Source: Paludibacter sp. (lineage in GTDB: Bacteria; Bacteroidota; Bacteroidia; Bacteroidales; Paludibacteraceae). Taken from it: a stretch of DNA of 64,000 nt. The notes beneath the pieces are model-generated. The model made no database searches. It was not told the origin of the DNA and saw only the letters and a program-made list of their open reading frames with translations. Of the stretch, positions 9,287 to 17,810 are shown in pieces. The stretch lies in the NCBI GenBank assembly GCA_028690665.1, contig JAQVAV010000004.1, positions 1 to 64,000 of the forward strand. Reading direction: 5' to 3'. Numbering within the stretch: the first letter of the stretch is position 1; each line of letters starts with the position of its first letter. The position numbers and the translations under genes were made by a program.

Positions 9287-11044
9287 TTACAAACCTCTGT
9301 TGAAATAATGGGTATGCAGCAAATGATGAGACTTCTCGCCCAAAGGTTTCTTCAGAAAATCGGTATACAAAGTAGCTACTTCCGGATTTTCGTGTGATTT
9401 ACGCTGCTTTTTGTGAGCATCTTCGTAATAAATAGATTCGGCCCGTTTTTTCCTGATCTCAAAATTCGTGGGAATAGGCTGACCGCCACCGCCCAGACAT
9501 CCACCGGGACAGGTCATAACTTCGATAAAAGTATACGGCGAAGTACCGGCCTCAATTTCATCCAAAAGAATCCGGGCATTTTTAAGAGTATGTGCCACAG
9601 CAACTTTGATTTTTGTCCCATTCAAATCCACTTCCGCCTCGCGAATGCCTGACATGCCACGAACAGCTGTAAAATCGATATTTTCAAGCGTTTTTCCTGT
9701 AAAAACTTCATAAGCAGTTCGGAGTGCAGCTTCCATTACACCTCCGGTTGCTCCGAAAATAACCGCAGCTCCGGTCGACTCTCCCAAAGGATGATCAAAA
9801 TTCTCTTCAGACAAATGTCTAAAATCTACACCGCTCTGTTTCAACATCCGCGATAGTTCCCGGGTTGTCAGCACTGCATCCACATCATAAAAAAGTTCGT
9901 GTTCTTTCAGTTGTAGCTTATTTTTCCAATAATAAAATGCACCATCCATTTCCGGACGTTTGGCTTCATATTTTTTAGCAGTACAAGGCATGACCGAAAC
10001 CACAAAAATCTTTCGCGGATCAATACCCGTCTTTTCGGCATAATAAGTCTTGGCCACAGCGCCGAACATTTGTTGCGGCGATTTGCAGGTGGATAGATGT
10101 TCCAGCGATTCCGGATAAAAATGCTCGATAAATTTGATCCAACCGGGCGAACAGGAAGTAATCATTGGTAGTTTTCCCTGATTTTTTATCCTATGTATCA
10201 ATTCATTTCCTTCTTCAATTATAGTTAAATCCGCGGTAAAATTGGTATCAAACACCTTAGAAAAGCCCAGTCGACGCAATCCTGCAACCATTTTTCCGGT
10301 AACTAAACTACCATAAGGCATTCCCATGGCTTCGCCAATGCCGACACGAATAGCGGGAGCTGTTTGTACAATCACTACTTTTTCAGGATTGTGAATGGCC
10401 TCCCAAACTTCGTCTACCGAACTTTTCTCGGTAATTGCCCCAGTGGGACAAACCAATGCACACTGACCGCAATTGGTACAGGCAACTTGCCCAAGACCTT
10501 TATCAAAATAAGTTGAGATTTTCGTTTTCTGCCCGCGACCTGAAAAATCAATGGCCTTTACTGTCTGCATTTCGCAGCAAACTACCACACAGCGTCCGCA
10601 AAGAATGCATTTTTCAGGATCTCGCACCAACGATAAAGAACTTTCATCGGGTTTCAGAACTGCTTTTCGTGTCCGGACAAATCTTCTTTCTGTAATTCCG
10701 AGACTGTAAGCCAAACTCTGAAGTTCACAATGTTGGTTACGATCACAAATCAAACAATCCAGGGGATGATTGGCCAGCAATAACTCCACATTGATTTTCC
10801 GTGCTTGCATTACCCTCTGGCTGTTTGTCTGAATTTCCATACCATCTGTCACTTTTGTAATGCAGGAACGCAACAATGTCCGTGCACCTTTCACCTCCAC
10901 CACACAAACACCGCAAGATGCATTGCTCGAAATATCTTTCATATAACAAAGCGAAGGAACATCTACTCCCGCCTGACGGCAGGCTTCCATGATCGTCTGT
11001 CCTTCGGAAACTTCGTAAAATTGATTATTTATTGTGATTTTCAT
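9287..11044 (-). CDS. hydA: [FeFe]-hydrogenase catalytic subunit (HydA/HndD type)
   Basis: 585 residues, the size of Desulfovibrio HndD. Domains in order: plant-type [2Fe-2S] (C33, C44, C47, C61); His/Cys [4Fe-4S] (H93, C97, C100, C106); two-cluster ferredoxin (C146-C156 and C189-C199); the H-cluster domain from about residue 225; and a C-terminal small-subunit-like tail ending SHHLLHTHYF. H-cluster motifs are TSCSPGW (296-302), MPCTAKKYE (352-360) and EVMTCPGGCLGGGGQP. In the first, the second Cys of the usual TSCCPGW is Ser299. Residues about 366-386 look like an insertion. It forms or oxidises H2, cytoplasmically, with the upstream HydB and HydC, probably coupling ferredoxin and NAD(P)H. 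Last gene of the operon. Maturases HydE, HydF and HydG are not in the window. Confidence 0.93.
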   Translation of the reverse strand: MKITINNQFYEVSEGQTIMEACRQAGVDVPSLCYMKDISSNASCGVCVVEVKGARTLLRSCITKVTDGMEIQTNSQRVMQARKINVELLLANHPLDCLICDRNQHCELQSLAYSLGITERRFVRTRKAVLKPDESSLSLVRDPEKCILCGRCVVVCCEMQTVKAIDFSGRGQKTKISTYFDKGLGQVACTNCGQCALVCPTGAITEKSSVDEVWEAIHNPEKVVIVQTAPAIRVGIGEAMGMPYGSLVTGKMVAGLRRLGFSKVFDTNFTADLTIIEEGNELIHRIKNQGKLPMITSCSPGWIKFIEHFYPESLEHLSTCKSPQQMFGAVAKTYYAEKTGIDPRKIFVVSVMPCTAKKYEAKRPEMDGAFYYWKNKLQLKEHELFYDVDAVLTTRELSRMLKQSGVDFRHLSEENFDHPLGESTGAAVIFGATGGVMEAALRTAYEVFTGKTLENIDFTAVRGMSGIREAEVDLNGTKIKVAVAHTLKNARILLDEIEAGTSPYTFIEVMTCPGGCLGGGGQPIPTNFEIRKKRAESIYYEDAHKKQRKSHENPEVATLYTDFLKKPLGEKSHHLLHTHYFNRGL

Positions 11045-11066
11045 ATTGCTATAATATTAGCCCCAA

Positions 11067-14000
11067 TTAGGGGGTTTGTGGGTATTTCACATCACACCTC
11101 AGGCATCTGTTTACTTCATGATGGGCTTGCTCTCCGGTGTAGCCGGCATCTACTTCATGAAAGTTTCCTACTCGTTCATTCACAGCCAATTTATAGGAAA
11201 TATTTTTTGCTGCTTTTTTCGGATTTACGGGCACAACATTTCTGTAATCAAACTGCCGGAATAAAAGATAAAAGCGTTTTGTTTTCATCAACGTATAATC
11301 AATGGCTTCGGCAGCTTTCTTACCCATACCCATAGCCTCGGCGGCAGTCGATGGCCCAGTAACTGCATCGCCTCCAGCATAAACTCCCGGCACATTAGTT
11401 TCCCCGGTAAATGCATTGATAGTCAGACGACCATCCGGGCTTACTTCCTGCCCTTTCAAAAAATCTGAATCAACTCTTTCGCCAACAGCCAAAATAATTG
11501 TGTCGCAATCAATCACTTCCTGTTGACCTGTGAGTACAGGACGTCTTCTGCCGGAAGCATCAATTCCTCCACAGGCCATTTTGTCCACCAGCAAACCTTT
11601 TACTTTTCGATTTTTATCCGAAAGAATTTCGCGTGGTGCCGACATGAAATGAAACTTCACTTTTTCAGCTTCCGATTCCATAATTTCGGTCTTGTTTGCC
11701 GGCATATCGCATTTATCACGCCGGTAAACAACAGTTACATCTTTACCTAATCGCCAAATACTGCGTGCAGCATCAATAGCGACATTCCCGGCTCCGATAA
11801 TCACTACCTTGTTTCCCAGCTTCGGTATTTTACCCATGGCTAATTGTTTCAATATTTCCGTTCCGCTGAAAACGCCTTTTGATTTCTCGCCGGGAATATT
11901 TAAATCAATTTCTTTCCATGCACCAAAAGCCAGATACACAATATCATTTTCTTTCCGCAGCACATTCAGTTCAATATCTTTTCCCAAACGCTTATTAAAC
12001 TGAAATTTCACTCCAAGTCTTCTGAAAAGCTCAATTTCTTTCTGCAACACCTGTTTCGGAAGCCGGTATTGAGGAATACCGAATCGAACCACGCCTCCGG
12101 CTTCAGGCAAAGCATCGTAAACCACCACTTCGTGACCGAGCCGTATCAGATAGTAAGCCGCTGTCAGTCCTGCCGGACCTGCCCCAACAATAGCAATCCG
12201 TTTGCCGCTTGGAGCCTGTTTTTCCCGAATCAATTTTTTATAAATATCATTTTCCTTACCCAATTGGTACATGGTATCGGCCAAATAACGATGTATTTCA
12301 CCCTGCGAAACAGGTTCGTCCAGCATCTCCCGTCGACAACGCATTTGACAATGGAAATGACAAATGCGACCAATGGTTCCAGGAAGCGGATTATCCCTTA
12401 ATGTAAGCTCAAAAGCTTCTTCAATACGGTCTTCCTTAATCAGTTCAATATATCCCGGGATATTCATGTGAAGCGGACAACTGTTTTCGCACAAGGCCAT
12501 ATACAAATCTTCACAAACGCCCGCATGACAACGTTTTTCGGTGATATGCTCTTCGTATTCGTGGCGAAAATAACGTAAAGTTGTGAGCACCGGATTCGGA
12601 GCCGTTTGACCCAAACCGCATAAAGCCGTATCTTTGATGGTCTGCCCCAAAAGTTCCAGCATATTCAGGTCAGCATACGTTCCGTTACCTTTTGTAATAC
12701 GTTTCAAAATGGCCAATGCCTGCGAGAGTCCTTCGCGACAAGGCGTACATTTTCCGCACGATTCAGCAGCATTGAATTCCAGAAAATAACGGGCAACATC
12801 CACCATACAATTATCCTGATCCATCACCACCATTCCTCCCGAACCCATGATGGCTCCAAGTGCAGCCAGCGATTCATAATCGACGGCAGTTTTGAAATGC
12901 TCCAACGGAATACAACCACCCGAAGGGCCTCCCGTCTGAACAGCTTTTACACGTTTGTTTGTGCCGGTTCCTTCTCCGATTCCAAACACAAACTGTTCGA
13001 GCGTCGAACCCAACGGCAACTCCACCAATCCTGTATTTTTCACTTTCCCAACTAAAGAAAAAACTTTGGTACCGGGACTTTTCGCTGTACCAGTTTCACG
13101 GAACCAATCGCTACCTTTTTCAATAATTACCGGAATGTTGCACCATGTTTCAACATTATTGATATTCGTCGGTTTTCCGTACAATCCCCGACCGGCAGGA
13201 TAAGGCGGACGAGGCATAGGACGACCGGCTTTCCCTTCAATTGAAGCGATTAATGCAGTTTCCTCTCCACAAACAAAAGCGCCAGCTCCTTCAACCACTT
13301 CAATATGAAAACTAAACCCACTTTCCTTGATATTTTCACCTATAAAACCACGTTTTGCAGCTTGTTCTATCGCTATTTTCAGCCGTTTTACCGCCAATGG
13401 ATATTCGGCCCGCACATAAGCAATCCCTTCGTCGGCTCCCATGGCGTAAGCGCCGATTATCATTCCTTCAAGTAACGAATGCGGATCGCTTTCAATCTCA
13501 TTTCGATTCATATAAGCGCCGGGGTCACCTTCATCGGCATTGCAAATAATATATTTTTTATCCGATTCGGCTTTTTGCATGATTCCCCATTTCACTCCGG
13601 TGGGGAAACCGGCTCCTCCCCTGCCCCGAAGTCCCGAAGCTGTGACCAAATCCACAACTTCTTTCGGAGTCATTGTGGCCAGAACACGTGTCAAAGTCTG
13701 ATACCCGCCAACTCTCAGATAATCACTAATTAACTCAGGATTAATCAGGCCGGCATTTCGCAAAACTATTTTTTTCTGACCTTTAAAGAATGATATTTCA
13801 TCCCAGTGCGGCACATTTTCATATCCGGAACCAAAAGTTTCTTCAGCCGTCAAATGATTCCAGAAATCAATCCTGCACAGAATTTTTCTTTTTTCAATTT
13901 TTCCACTCATCAGGCCATCAATAATACGCACAATATCTTTTTCGTTGACACGACTGTAAAGTACTAACGGCTTACCTGGCTCCTGAACAGTAACTAATGG

Positions 14001-14198
14001 TTCCTCTGCACAAAATCCAAAACATCCGACGGGTTTTAATTCGCAATCAAAATTACTTTTTTGCAGATATTCTTTAGCTTTTGAAAATACAAGATCTGCC
14101 CCGTTTCCAATTCCACAAGTTCCCATTCCAATCATGATAAGCGGTTTGGAAATTATTTGTTGTGGTTGGATTGATATGATTGAATGATCAGAATTCAT
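11067..14198 (-). CDS. hydB: Hydrogenase flavoprotein HydB/NuoF fused to a GltD/NfnB-like oxidoreductase
   Basis: A 1043-residue fusion. Residues 15-70 are a thioredoxin-like [2Fe-2S] domain (C28, C59, C63; the usual first Cys is G24). Residues 120-550 are NuoF/HydB with the FMN loop RGRGGAGFPTG (191-201), NADH-site ADEGDPGAYMNR, and [4Fe-4S] ligands C481, C484, C487, C527. Residues 555-1043 resemble glutamate synthase small subunit/NfnB: N-terminal Cys clusters (C562, C570, C574; C613, C617, C621), FAD loop GAGPAGL (672-678) and a second Rossmann loop GAGNVA (802-807) followed by YRR, suggesting NADP(H). In separate-gene systems HydB is about 600 residues. It should channel electrons between NAD(H), possibly NADP(H), and HydA. 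It ends 22 bases before hydA; its last codons and stop lie in a short palindrome. Confidence 0.9.
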   Translation of the reverse strand: MNSDHSIISIQPQQIISKPLIMIGMGTCGIGNGADLVFSKAKEYLQKSNFDCELKPVGCFGFCAEEPLVTVQEPGKPLVLYSRVNEKDIVRIIDGLMSGKIEKRKILCRIDFWNHLTAEETFGSGYENVPHWDEISFFKGQKKIVLRNAGLINPELISDYLRVGGYQTLTRVLATMTPKEVVDLVTASGLRGRGGAGFPTGVKWGIMQKAESDKKYIICNADEGDPGAYMNRNEIESDPHSLLEGMIIGAYAMGADEGIAYVRAEYPLAVKRLKIAIEQAAKRGFIGENIKESGFSFHIEVVEGAGAFVCGEETALIASIEGKAGRPMPRPPYPAGRGLYGKPTNINNVETWCNIPVIIEKGSDWFRETGTAKSPGTKVFSLVGKVKNTGLVELPLGSTLEQFVFGIGEGTGTNKRVKAVQTGGPSGGCIPLEHFKTAVDYESLAALGAIMGSGGMVVMDQDNCMVDVARYFLEFNAAESCGKCTPCREGLSQALAILKRITKGNGTYADLNMLELLGQTIKDTALCGLGQTAPNPVLTTLRYFRHEYEEHITEKRCHAGVCEDLYMALCENSCPLHMNIPGYIELIKEDRIEEAFELTLRDNPLPGTIGRICHFHCQMRCRREMLDEPVSQGEIHRYLADTMYQLGKENDIYKKLIREKQAPSGKRIAIVGAGPAGLTAAYYLIRLGHEVVVYDALPEAGGVVRFGIPQYRLPKQVLQKEIELFRRLGVKFQFNKRLGKDIELNVLRKENDIVYLAFGAWKEIDLNIPGEKSKGVFSGTEILKQLAMGKIPKLGNKVVIIGAGNVAIDAARSIWRLGKDVTVVYRRDKCDMPANKTEIMESEAEKVKFHFMSAPREILSDKNRKVKGLLVDKMACGGIDASGRRRPVLTGQQEVIDCDTIILAVGERVDSDFLKGQEVSPDGRLTINAFTGETNVPGVYAGGDAVTGPSTAAEAMGMGKKAAEAIDYTLMKTKRFYLLFRQFDYRNVVPVNPKKAAKNISYKLAVNERVGNFHEVDAGYTGEQAHHEVNRCLRCDVKYPQTP

Positions 14199-14270
14199 AC
14201 TATTATATTTTTAAGATCAAACGAAAATGATGGATAAAAAGCAGCCAGGCCTGTCTGCTACAAAAAATTC

Positions 14271-14795
14271 TCAGGACTTTACTTTTGGAGCTGCTTGCAA
14301 TTTTTTGAGAATTTGTAAGAGTTTTTGCTCGTTTACAAAACTGTAAATTTTACCATCGACCGCAACTACCGGTGATTGTGCACACTGGCCAAAACAGGCT
14401 ACCGTGCGAATAGTAAATTCATTATCAGGAGTCGTGTAAAACGACTCATCATCCGAATCCGGATACCGAAAACCCAATATTTGCCCCACACCGTTCAGCA
14501 GGGCTTTTGAACCTTTGGTGTGACATGCCGTGCCACGACAAACTACTATAGTATGCCTTCCCTGCGGTTGTAGATTGAAAAAAGAGTAAAATGTTGCCAC
14601 ACTATAAACCTGGGTATAAGGCACGTGCAACTTTCGCGAAACTTCGGTAAGGGTTTCTTCCGGAAGGTATTTCAGAGGATGAGCTTCCTGGGCTTTCTCA
14701 AGTGTAGTGAGCAACTCACCCGGCTTTCCTCTTTGATTCTCTATGATTGCATTGAGCTTTTTTTCATCAATGCTGTTTGAACGAAACTTATCCAT
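14271..14795 (-). CDS. hydC: Hydrogenase subunit HydC (NuoE-like [2Fe-2S])
   Basis: 174 residues, matching NuoE/HydC/HndA. An N-terminal helical domain is followed by a thioredoxin-like [2Fe-2S] domain with ligands in CRGTAC (C-x4-C) and CFGQC (C-x3-C), all four Cys present. It is first in the operon hydC-hydB-hydA, as in trimeric electron-bifurcating hydrogenases, where it contacts the NuoF-like subunit. Cytoplasmic. A TATATTTG -7 box lies about 120 bases upstream. The 75-base gap to hydB contains a small imperfect hairpin (14241-14258). Confidence 0.92.
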   Translation of the reverse strand: MDKFRSNSIDEKKLNAIIENQRGKPGELLTTLEKAQEAHPLKYLPEETLTEVSRKLHVPYTQVYSVATFYSFFNLQPQGRHTIVVCRGTACHTKGSKALLNGVGQILGFRYPDSDDESFYTTPDNEFTIRTVACFGQCAQSPVVAVDGKIYSFVNEQKLLQILKKLQAAPKVKS

Positions 14796-14914
14796 AACTA
14801 TGCTGATTTTTAGTTATTACTGTCCGCACAAATCAACAATCAGAGATCGGTGATTATCAATTCTTTTCGATTTAAAGAATAAATAAAATGTCAAAACATT
14901 GTATTTATATGCAA

Positions 14915-14922
14915 CAAATATA
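14915..14922 (-). promoter_or_regulatory. -7 element for the hydrogenase operon
   Basis: The minus strand reads TATATTTG (consensus TAnnTTTG) inside TCCATTATATTTGT, the same 14 bases that precede tatA. No clear -33 TTTG stands 19-21 bases upstream. The implied leader to hydC is about 110 nt. Confidence 0.45.
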
Positions 14923-14996
14923 ATGGATAAAAAATGAAATTGGAAAGTTTTTACCGATTATTTACGGAAAAATTTCTTTAATTATTTTTGAACATA

Positions 14997-15030
14997 AAAA
15001 ACGGATTCAAATTGATTTTGAACCCGTTTA
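14997..15030 (-). terminator. Rho-independent terminator after the thioredoxin-family gene
   Basis: The minus strand forms aaacgggttcaaa / tttgaatccgttt around a short loop, with one mismatch in the stem, followed by TTTTT. It begins 18 bases after the stop of the 15048-15677 gene. Confidence 0.75.
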
Positions 15031-15047
15031 TAATGCATATTAAAATC

Positions 15048-15677
15048 TTATTTTTTAGTTTTAATACTACAGCCAATAGCTACCGTAACAGGTTTAGCCA
15101 CTTCTTTTCCGGACAAAAGTGCATCCACGGCCGATTCCACATATTTTTCGGTAACCTCAGCCGGATTCTTGTAATTATTATCAATAGCCCCGACATAGCG
15201 AACAATATTTTTCCCTTTTTCTTTTTGAAGTACATATACATGTGGGGTTTTAGTAGCTCCGTATTGCGGATAAATCTTCTGGCCTTCGTCGATCAGATAG
15301 GGAAATGTAAATCCTTTTTCTTTGGCCCTTTCCTTCATAGCTTCGTAACTATCTGTTGGTTCTATTTCCGGGTCGTTAGGATTGATCGCAATCACCGGAT
15401 AACCCAATTTCGCATATTTCTCATTCAAGGCATTAATGCGGTATTCGTAAGCCTTGGCAAACGGACAGTGATTGCAGGTAAAAACCACAATAAATCCTTT
15501 GGCTTTTTTGTAATCGGCCAACGAAACATATTTACTATCAATATTCTTTAATTTAAAATCAGTAGCAACATCTCCGGGTTTGTACCCCGCCACAGCTTTG
15601 TCCGGTTTTTGAGCAAACATATTCATATTCAGCCCAAACACAATTAATATTGCAGCTAAAAAATTTATTTTCTTCAT
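15048..15677 (-). CDS. Secreted thioredoxin-family protein (redoxin domain)
   Basis: 209 residues with a signal peptide (hydrophobic core after MKKINFL, cleavage near MFAQ) and an AhpC/TSA-like redoxin domain. The active-site region is FTCNHCPFAK, a C-x2-C motif with His between, as in the 'thioredoxin family protein' group common in Bacteroidota. Exported, probably periplasmic, with a thiol-disulfide role or an unknown partner. The frame extends two codons to a TTG; the ATG giving MKK is chosen. It sits 13 bases downstream of the TlpA-like lipoprotein gene, so the two probably form an operon. Confidence 0.85.
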   Translation of the reverse strand: MKKINFLAAILIVFGLNMNMFAQKPDKAVAGYKPGDVATDFKLKNIDSKYVSLADYKKAKGFIVVFTCNHCPFAKAYEYRINALNEKYAKLGYPVIAINPNDPEIEPTDSYEAMKERAKEKGFTFPYLIDEGQKIYPQYGATKTPHVYVLQKEKGKNIVRYVGAIDNNYKNPAEVTEKYVESAVDALLSGKEVAKPVTVAIGCSIKTKK

Positions 15678-15690
15678 ATTCAATTACTTT

Positions 15691-16185
15691 TTAATTTATA
15701 TACTGATTAATTATATCTGTCAATTCATCTTGAGACAACTGGCCTTCTTTGAAAAACAATTTTTCTCCGTTTTTGTAAATAACTGTTGCCGGAATTGCTC
15801 CCGTCCATCTACTATCAATTGCGGGAATCCACTCATTCATCCGTGTGACATCATCCAACAAATACACATCTGGAGTTATTTGATGCGAAGATATAAATGG
15901 TTTTACCGATTTTTCCAATTCATTCGCATCGTCTAACGAAACAAAAATCATTTGAAAATCTTTCCGTGCCCCAAATTGTTTGTTCACTTCCATAAATTCC
16001 GGAAGTTCTTCCACACACGGGCCACACCAGGTTGCCCAGAAATTAACAACATACAACTTGTTATCATTGACTGAAAAAATATTTTTTAATTCATCATATT
16101 TAACTGCACGGACCACCTGCTCATGTTTTGAGTTGCATGAAAACATTATAAAAACAGAAAAAATAATGGCGGAAAGCTTTTTCAT
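15691..16185 (-). CDS. TlpA-like thiol-disulfide oxidoreductase, lipoprotein
   Basis: 164 residues. The N-terminus MKKLSAIIFSVFIMFSCNS has a lipobox-like end (MFSC), so Cys17 is probably lipidated and the protein membrane-anchored in the periplasm. A thioredoxin fold follows with active site WATWCGPCVEEL, the classic WCGPC of TlpA/ResA reductases. These keep specific periplasmic thiols reduced, for example for cytochrome maturation, though no cytochrome gene is nearby. First gene of a probable two-gene operon with the redoxin-domain protein. Confidence 0.88.
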   Translation of the reverse strand: MKKLSAIIFSVFIMFSCNSKHEQVVRAVKYDELKNIFSVNDNKLYVVNFWATWCGPCVEELPEFMEVNKQFGARKDFQMIFVSLDDANELEKSVKPFISSHQITPDVYLLDDVTRMNEWIPAIDSRWTGAIPATVIYKNGEKLFFKEGQLSQDELTDIINQYIN

Positions 16186-16294
16186 TTATTACAAGTTTTC
16201 TTATCCTAACTTATTTATGAATAAATTTGTTCAACGGGAAAAAGTATCGTTAGGATTTTTTGAGGAAATTTGTGAATTACGGGCTAAATTATTC

Positions 16295-16699
16295 TCATTT
16301 ACTATTCAATCTATATCCCATAAAAATCAGCATTATACCAATACTGATCATAATTGCGTGTAATATATTAACATCTCTAACCATCAACATTTGAACTATT
16401 ATCCAACCACTCAGAAGGACTCCTTGCAACATAATATAGATCGGATGATATTTCGATTTATTGAACGTTTTTATGGTTGCCCAGATATTAAATAATCCAT
16501 TTACAATCAAAAGAATAATTCCCGGGATAAGATAATTCCGGAAGGGAGCGTATTTCAAATAATCCGTCGACATTCCCATCATCTGCCCATTGGGATCGAT
16601 AATAAATAAAACACCTGCGATAATTGCATTGGCAGCTATAAATATCATCAATATGATGGATAGTATTCTGTAAACAGAAAAGATTTTTTCAGGATGCAT
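16295..16699 (-). CDS. Four-helix membrane protein, function unknown
   Basis: 134 residues, almost entirely four hydrophobic transmembrane segments separated by short loops (for example the loop DPNGQMMGMSTDYLKYAPFRNY). I do not recognise a named family; similar small proteins are annotated as hypothetical membrane proteins in Bacteroidota. The start is the ATG at 16699; the frame extends eight codons to a TTG at 16723 that would overlap tatC. It lies 7 bases after tatC and so probably belongs to the tatA-tatC transcript, but nothing shows a role in export. Confidence 0.7.
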   Translation of the reverse strand: MHPEKIFSVYRILSIILMIFIAANAIIAGVLFIIDPNGQMMGMSTDYLKYAPFRNYLIPGIILLIVNGLFNIWATIKTFNKSKYHPIYIMLQGVLLSGWIIVQMLMVRDVNILHAIMISIGIMLIFMGYRLNSK

Positions 16700-16706
16700 G
16701 TTAGTC

Positions 16707-17504
16707 TTATTTTTTACACACAACGATACTTAATTCATATAACAAATACAATGGCAAAGCCACAGCCAGCATGGTAAACGGATCGGTAGTAGGTGTGATT
16801 ATTGCAGATAAAATCAGTAAAATTATCAACGCATAACTGCGAACACTTTTAAGCATCCGGGCATTTAATATTCCAAGTCGGGAAAGAAAATAAGCCAGCA
16901 CAGGCATTTCGAACATCAGTCCCATAGCAAACACAAGTATAAATAAAGTACTCAGGTAAGAATCGAGTGATATCTGATTCGGCACAAGACCGGAGACTTG
17001 ATAAGTTCCCAGAAAACGAATCGTTAAGGGAAAAATCAGATAATAACTCACCACGGCCCCAAGGTAAAAAAGGAATGAAGATGTCACAAATACCCATCCT
17101 ACATTTTTACGTTCGTGAGGATACAACGCCGGAGCTACAAACCGCCAAAGTTCATAAAGCAAATAAGGAACGGCTATCACCGCAGCAATAGTAGCCGCAG
17201 TTGAAATATGGGCCATAAACTGCCCGGTAAGTTCCAGGTTAATCAGATTGATTCTAAAATCGCCCGGACAAAAATCAGGATTATGAAGCCAATCTGCAAG
17301 TTTACATAACGACCTGTAAACTACAAAATTGGAAGAAAGAGGGGGGAATATAATCTTATTAAAAATAAAATCGCGGAAACTGAAAACCACAGAAAACAGC
17401 AAACCCAACACGACCAGCATTCGCAAAATCAGCCAGCGCAATTCTTCAAGATGTTCCCAAAAGGTATTGGATTCCTGCTTGTTGTTGAAATAAAATAAAC
17501 TCAT
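16707..17504 (-). CDS. tatC: Sec-independent protein translocase TatC
   Basis: 265 residues with six predicted transmembrane helices. The N-terminal FWEHLEELRW segment is the conserved TatC signal-peptide-binding region, and the long periplasmic loop and FEMPVLAYFLSRLGI segment are also typical. TatC recognises twin-arginine signal peptides and, with TatA, exports folded proteins. It is 19 bases after tatA. Two proteins with twin-arginine motifs are encoded immediately upstream (17811-19316 and 19338-20282), a direct contextual link. Confidence 0.95.
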   Translation of the reverse strand: MSLFYFNNKQESNTFWEHLEELRWLILRMLVVLGLLFSVVFSFRDFIFNKIIFPPLSSNFVVYRSLCKLADWLHNPDFCPGDFRINLINLELTGQFMAHISTAATIAAVIAVPYLLYELWRFVAPALYPHERKNVGWVFVTSSFLFYLGAVVSYYLIFPLTIRFLGTYQVSGLVPNQISLDSYLSTLFILVFAMGLMFEMPVLAYFLSRLGILNARMLKSVRSYALIILLILSAIITPTTDPFTMLAVALPLYLLYELSIVVCKK

Positions 17505-17523
17505 GCACGCAACTGTATGCGAC

Positions 17524-17730
17524 TTATTTTTCTTCTTTCTTATCCTCTTTATCTTCGGATTTTATTTCTTTTTCGATGTCGTTCATTCCTTTTTTGAACT
17601 CATTTACGCCTTTGCCAAGTCCGCGCATTAGTTCGGGAATTTTTTTACCGCCGAAAATAAGTAAAATAGCTAAAGCAATCAATAAAATTTCCGGAGTTCC
17701 GATCGCTAATAAAATTGATAGTATCTGCAT
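17524..17730 (-). CDS. tatA: Sec-independent protein translocase TatA
   Basis: 68 residues: an N-terminal transmembrane helix with [18 protein letters not shown], the [16 protein letters not shown] hinge and amphipathic helix, then a charged Lys/Glu-rich tail. This is the TatA/TatB pattern; the short size suggests TatA. It oligomerises to form the Tat conduit with TatC, its immediate downstream neighbour. A TATATTTG -7 box stands about 40 bases upstream, so tatA likely heads the operon. Confidence 0.93.
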   Translation of the reverse strand: MQILSILLAIGTPEILLIALAILLIFGGKKIPELMRGLGKGVNEFKKGMNDIEKEIKSEDKEDKKEEK

Positions 17731-17770
17731 ATTGTTTTTATAAATTAATTCAGAATTCTATTTTATGTTA

Positions 17771-17778
17771 CAAATATA
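17771..17778 (-). promoter_or_regulatory. -7 element of tatA promoter
   Basis: The minus strand reads TATATTTG, matching TAnnTTTG, within TCCATTATATTTGT, which also occurs before hydC. It is 40 bases upstream of tatA. No clear -33 element. Confidence 0.45.
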
Positions 17779-17810
17779 ATGGATTTCCCGGCAGTAAAGA
17801 ATCTGTAAAA

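Noticed and set aside
10805-11335. 176-codon plus-strand open frame across hydA and hydB
   Set aside because: It lies antisense to two well-supported hydrogenase genes; a shadow of their codon use.
14988-15551. 187-codon plus-strand open frame over the thioredoxin-family gene
   Set aside because: Phe/Ile/Asn-rich antisense translation; the minus-strand gene has a signal peptide and a redoxin motif.
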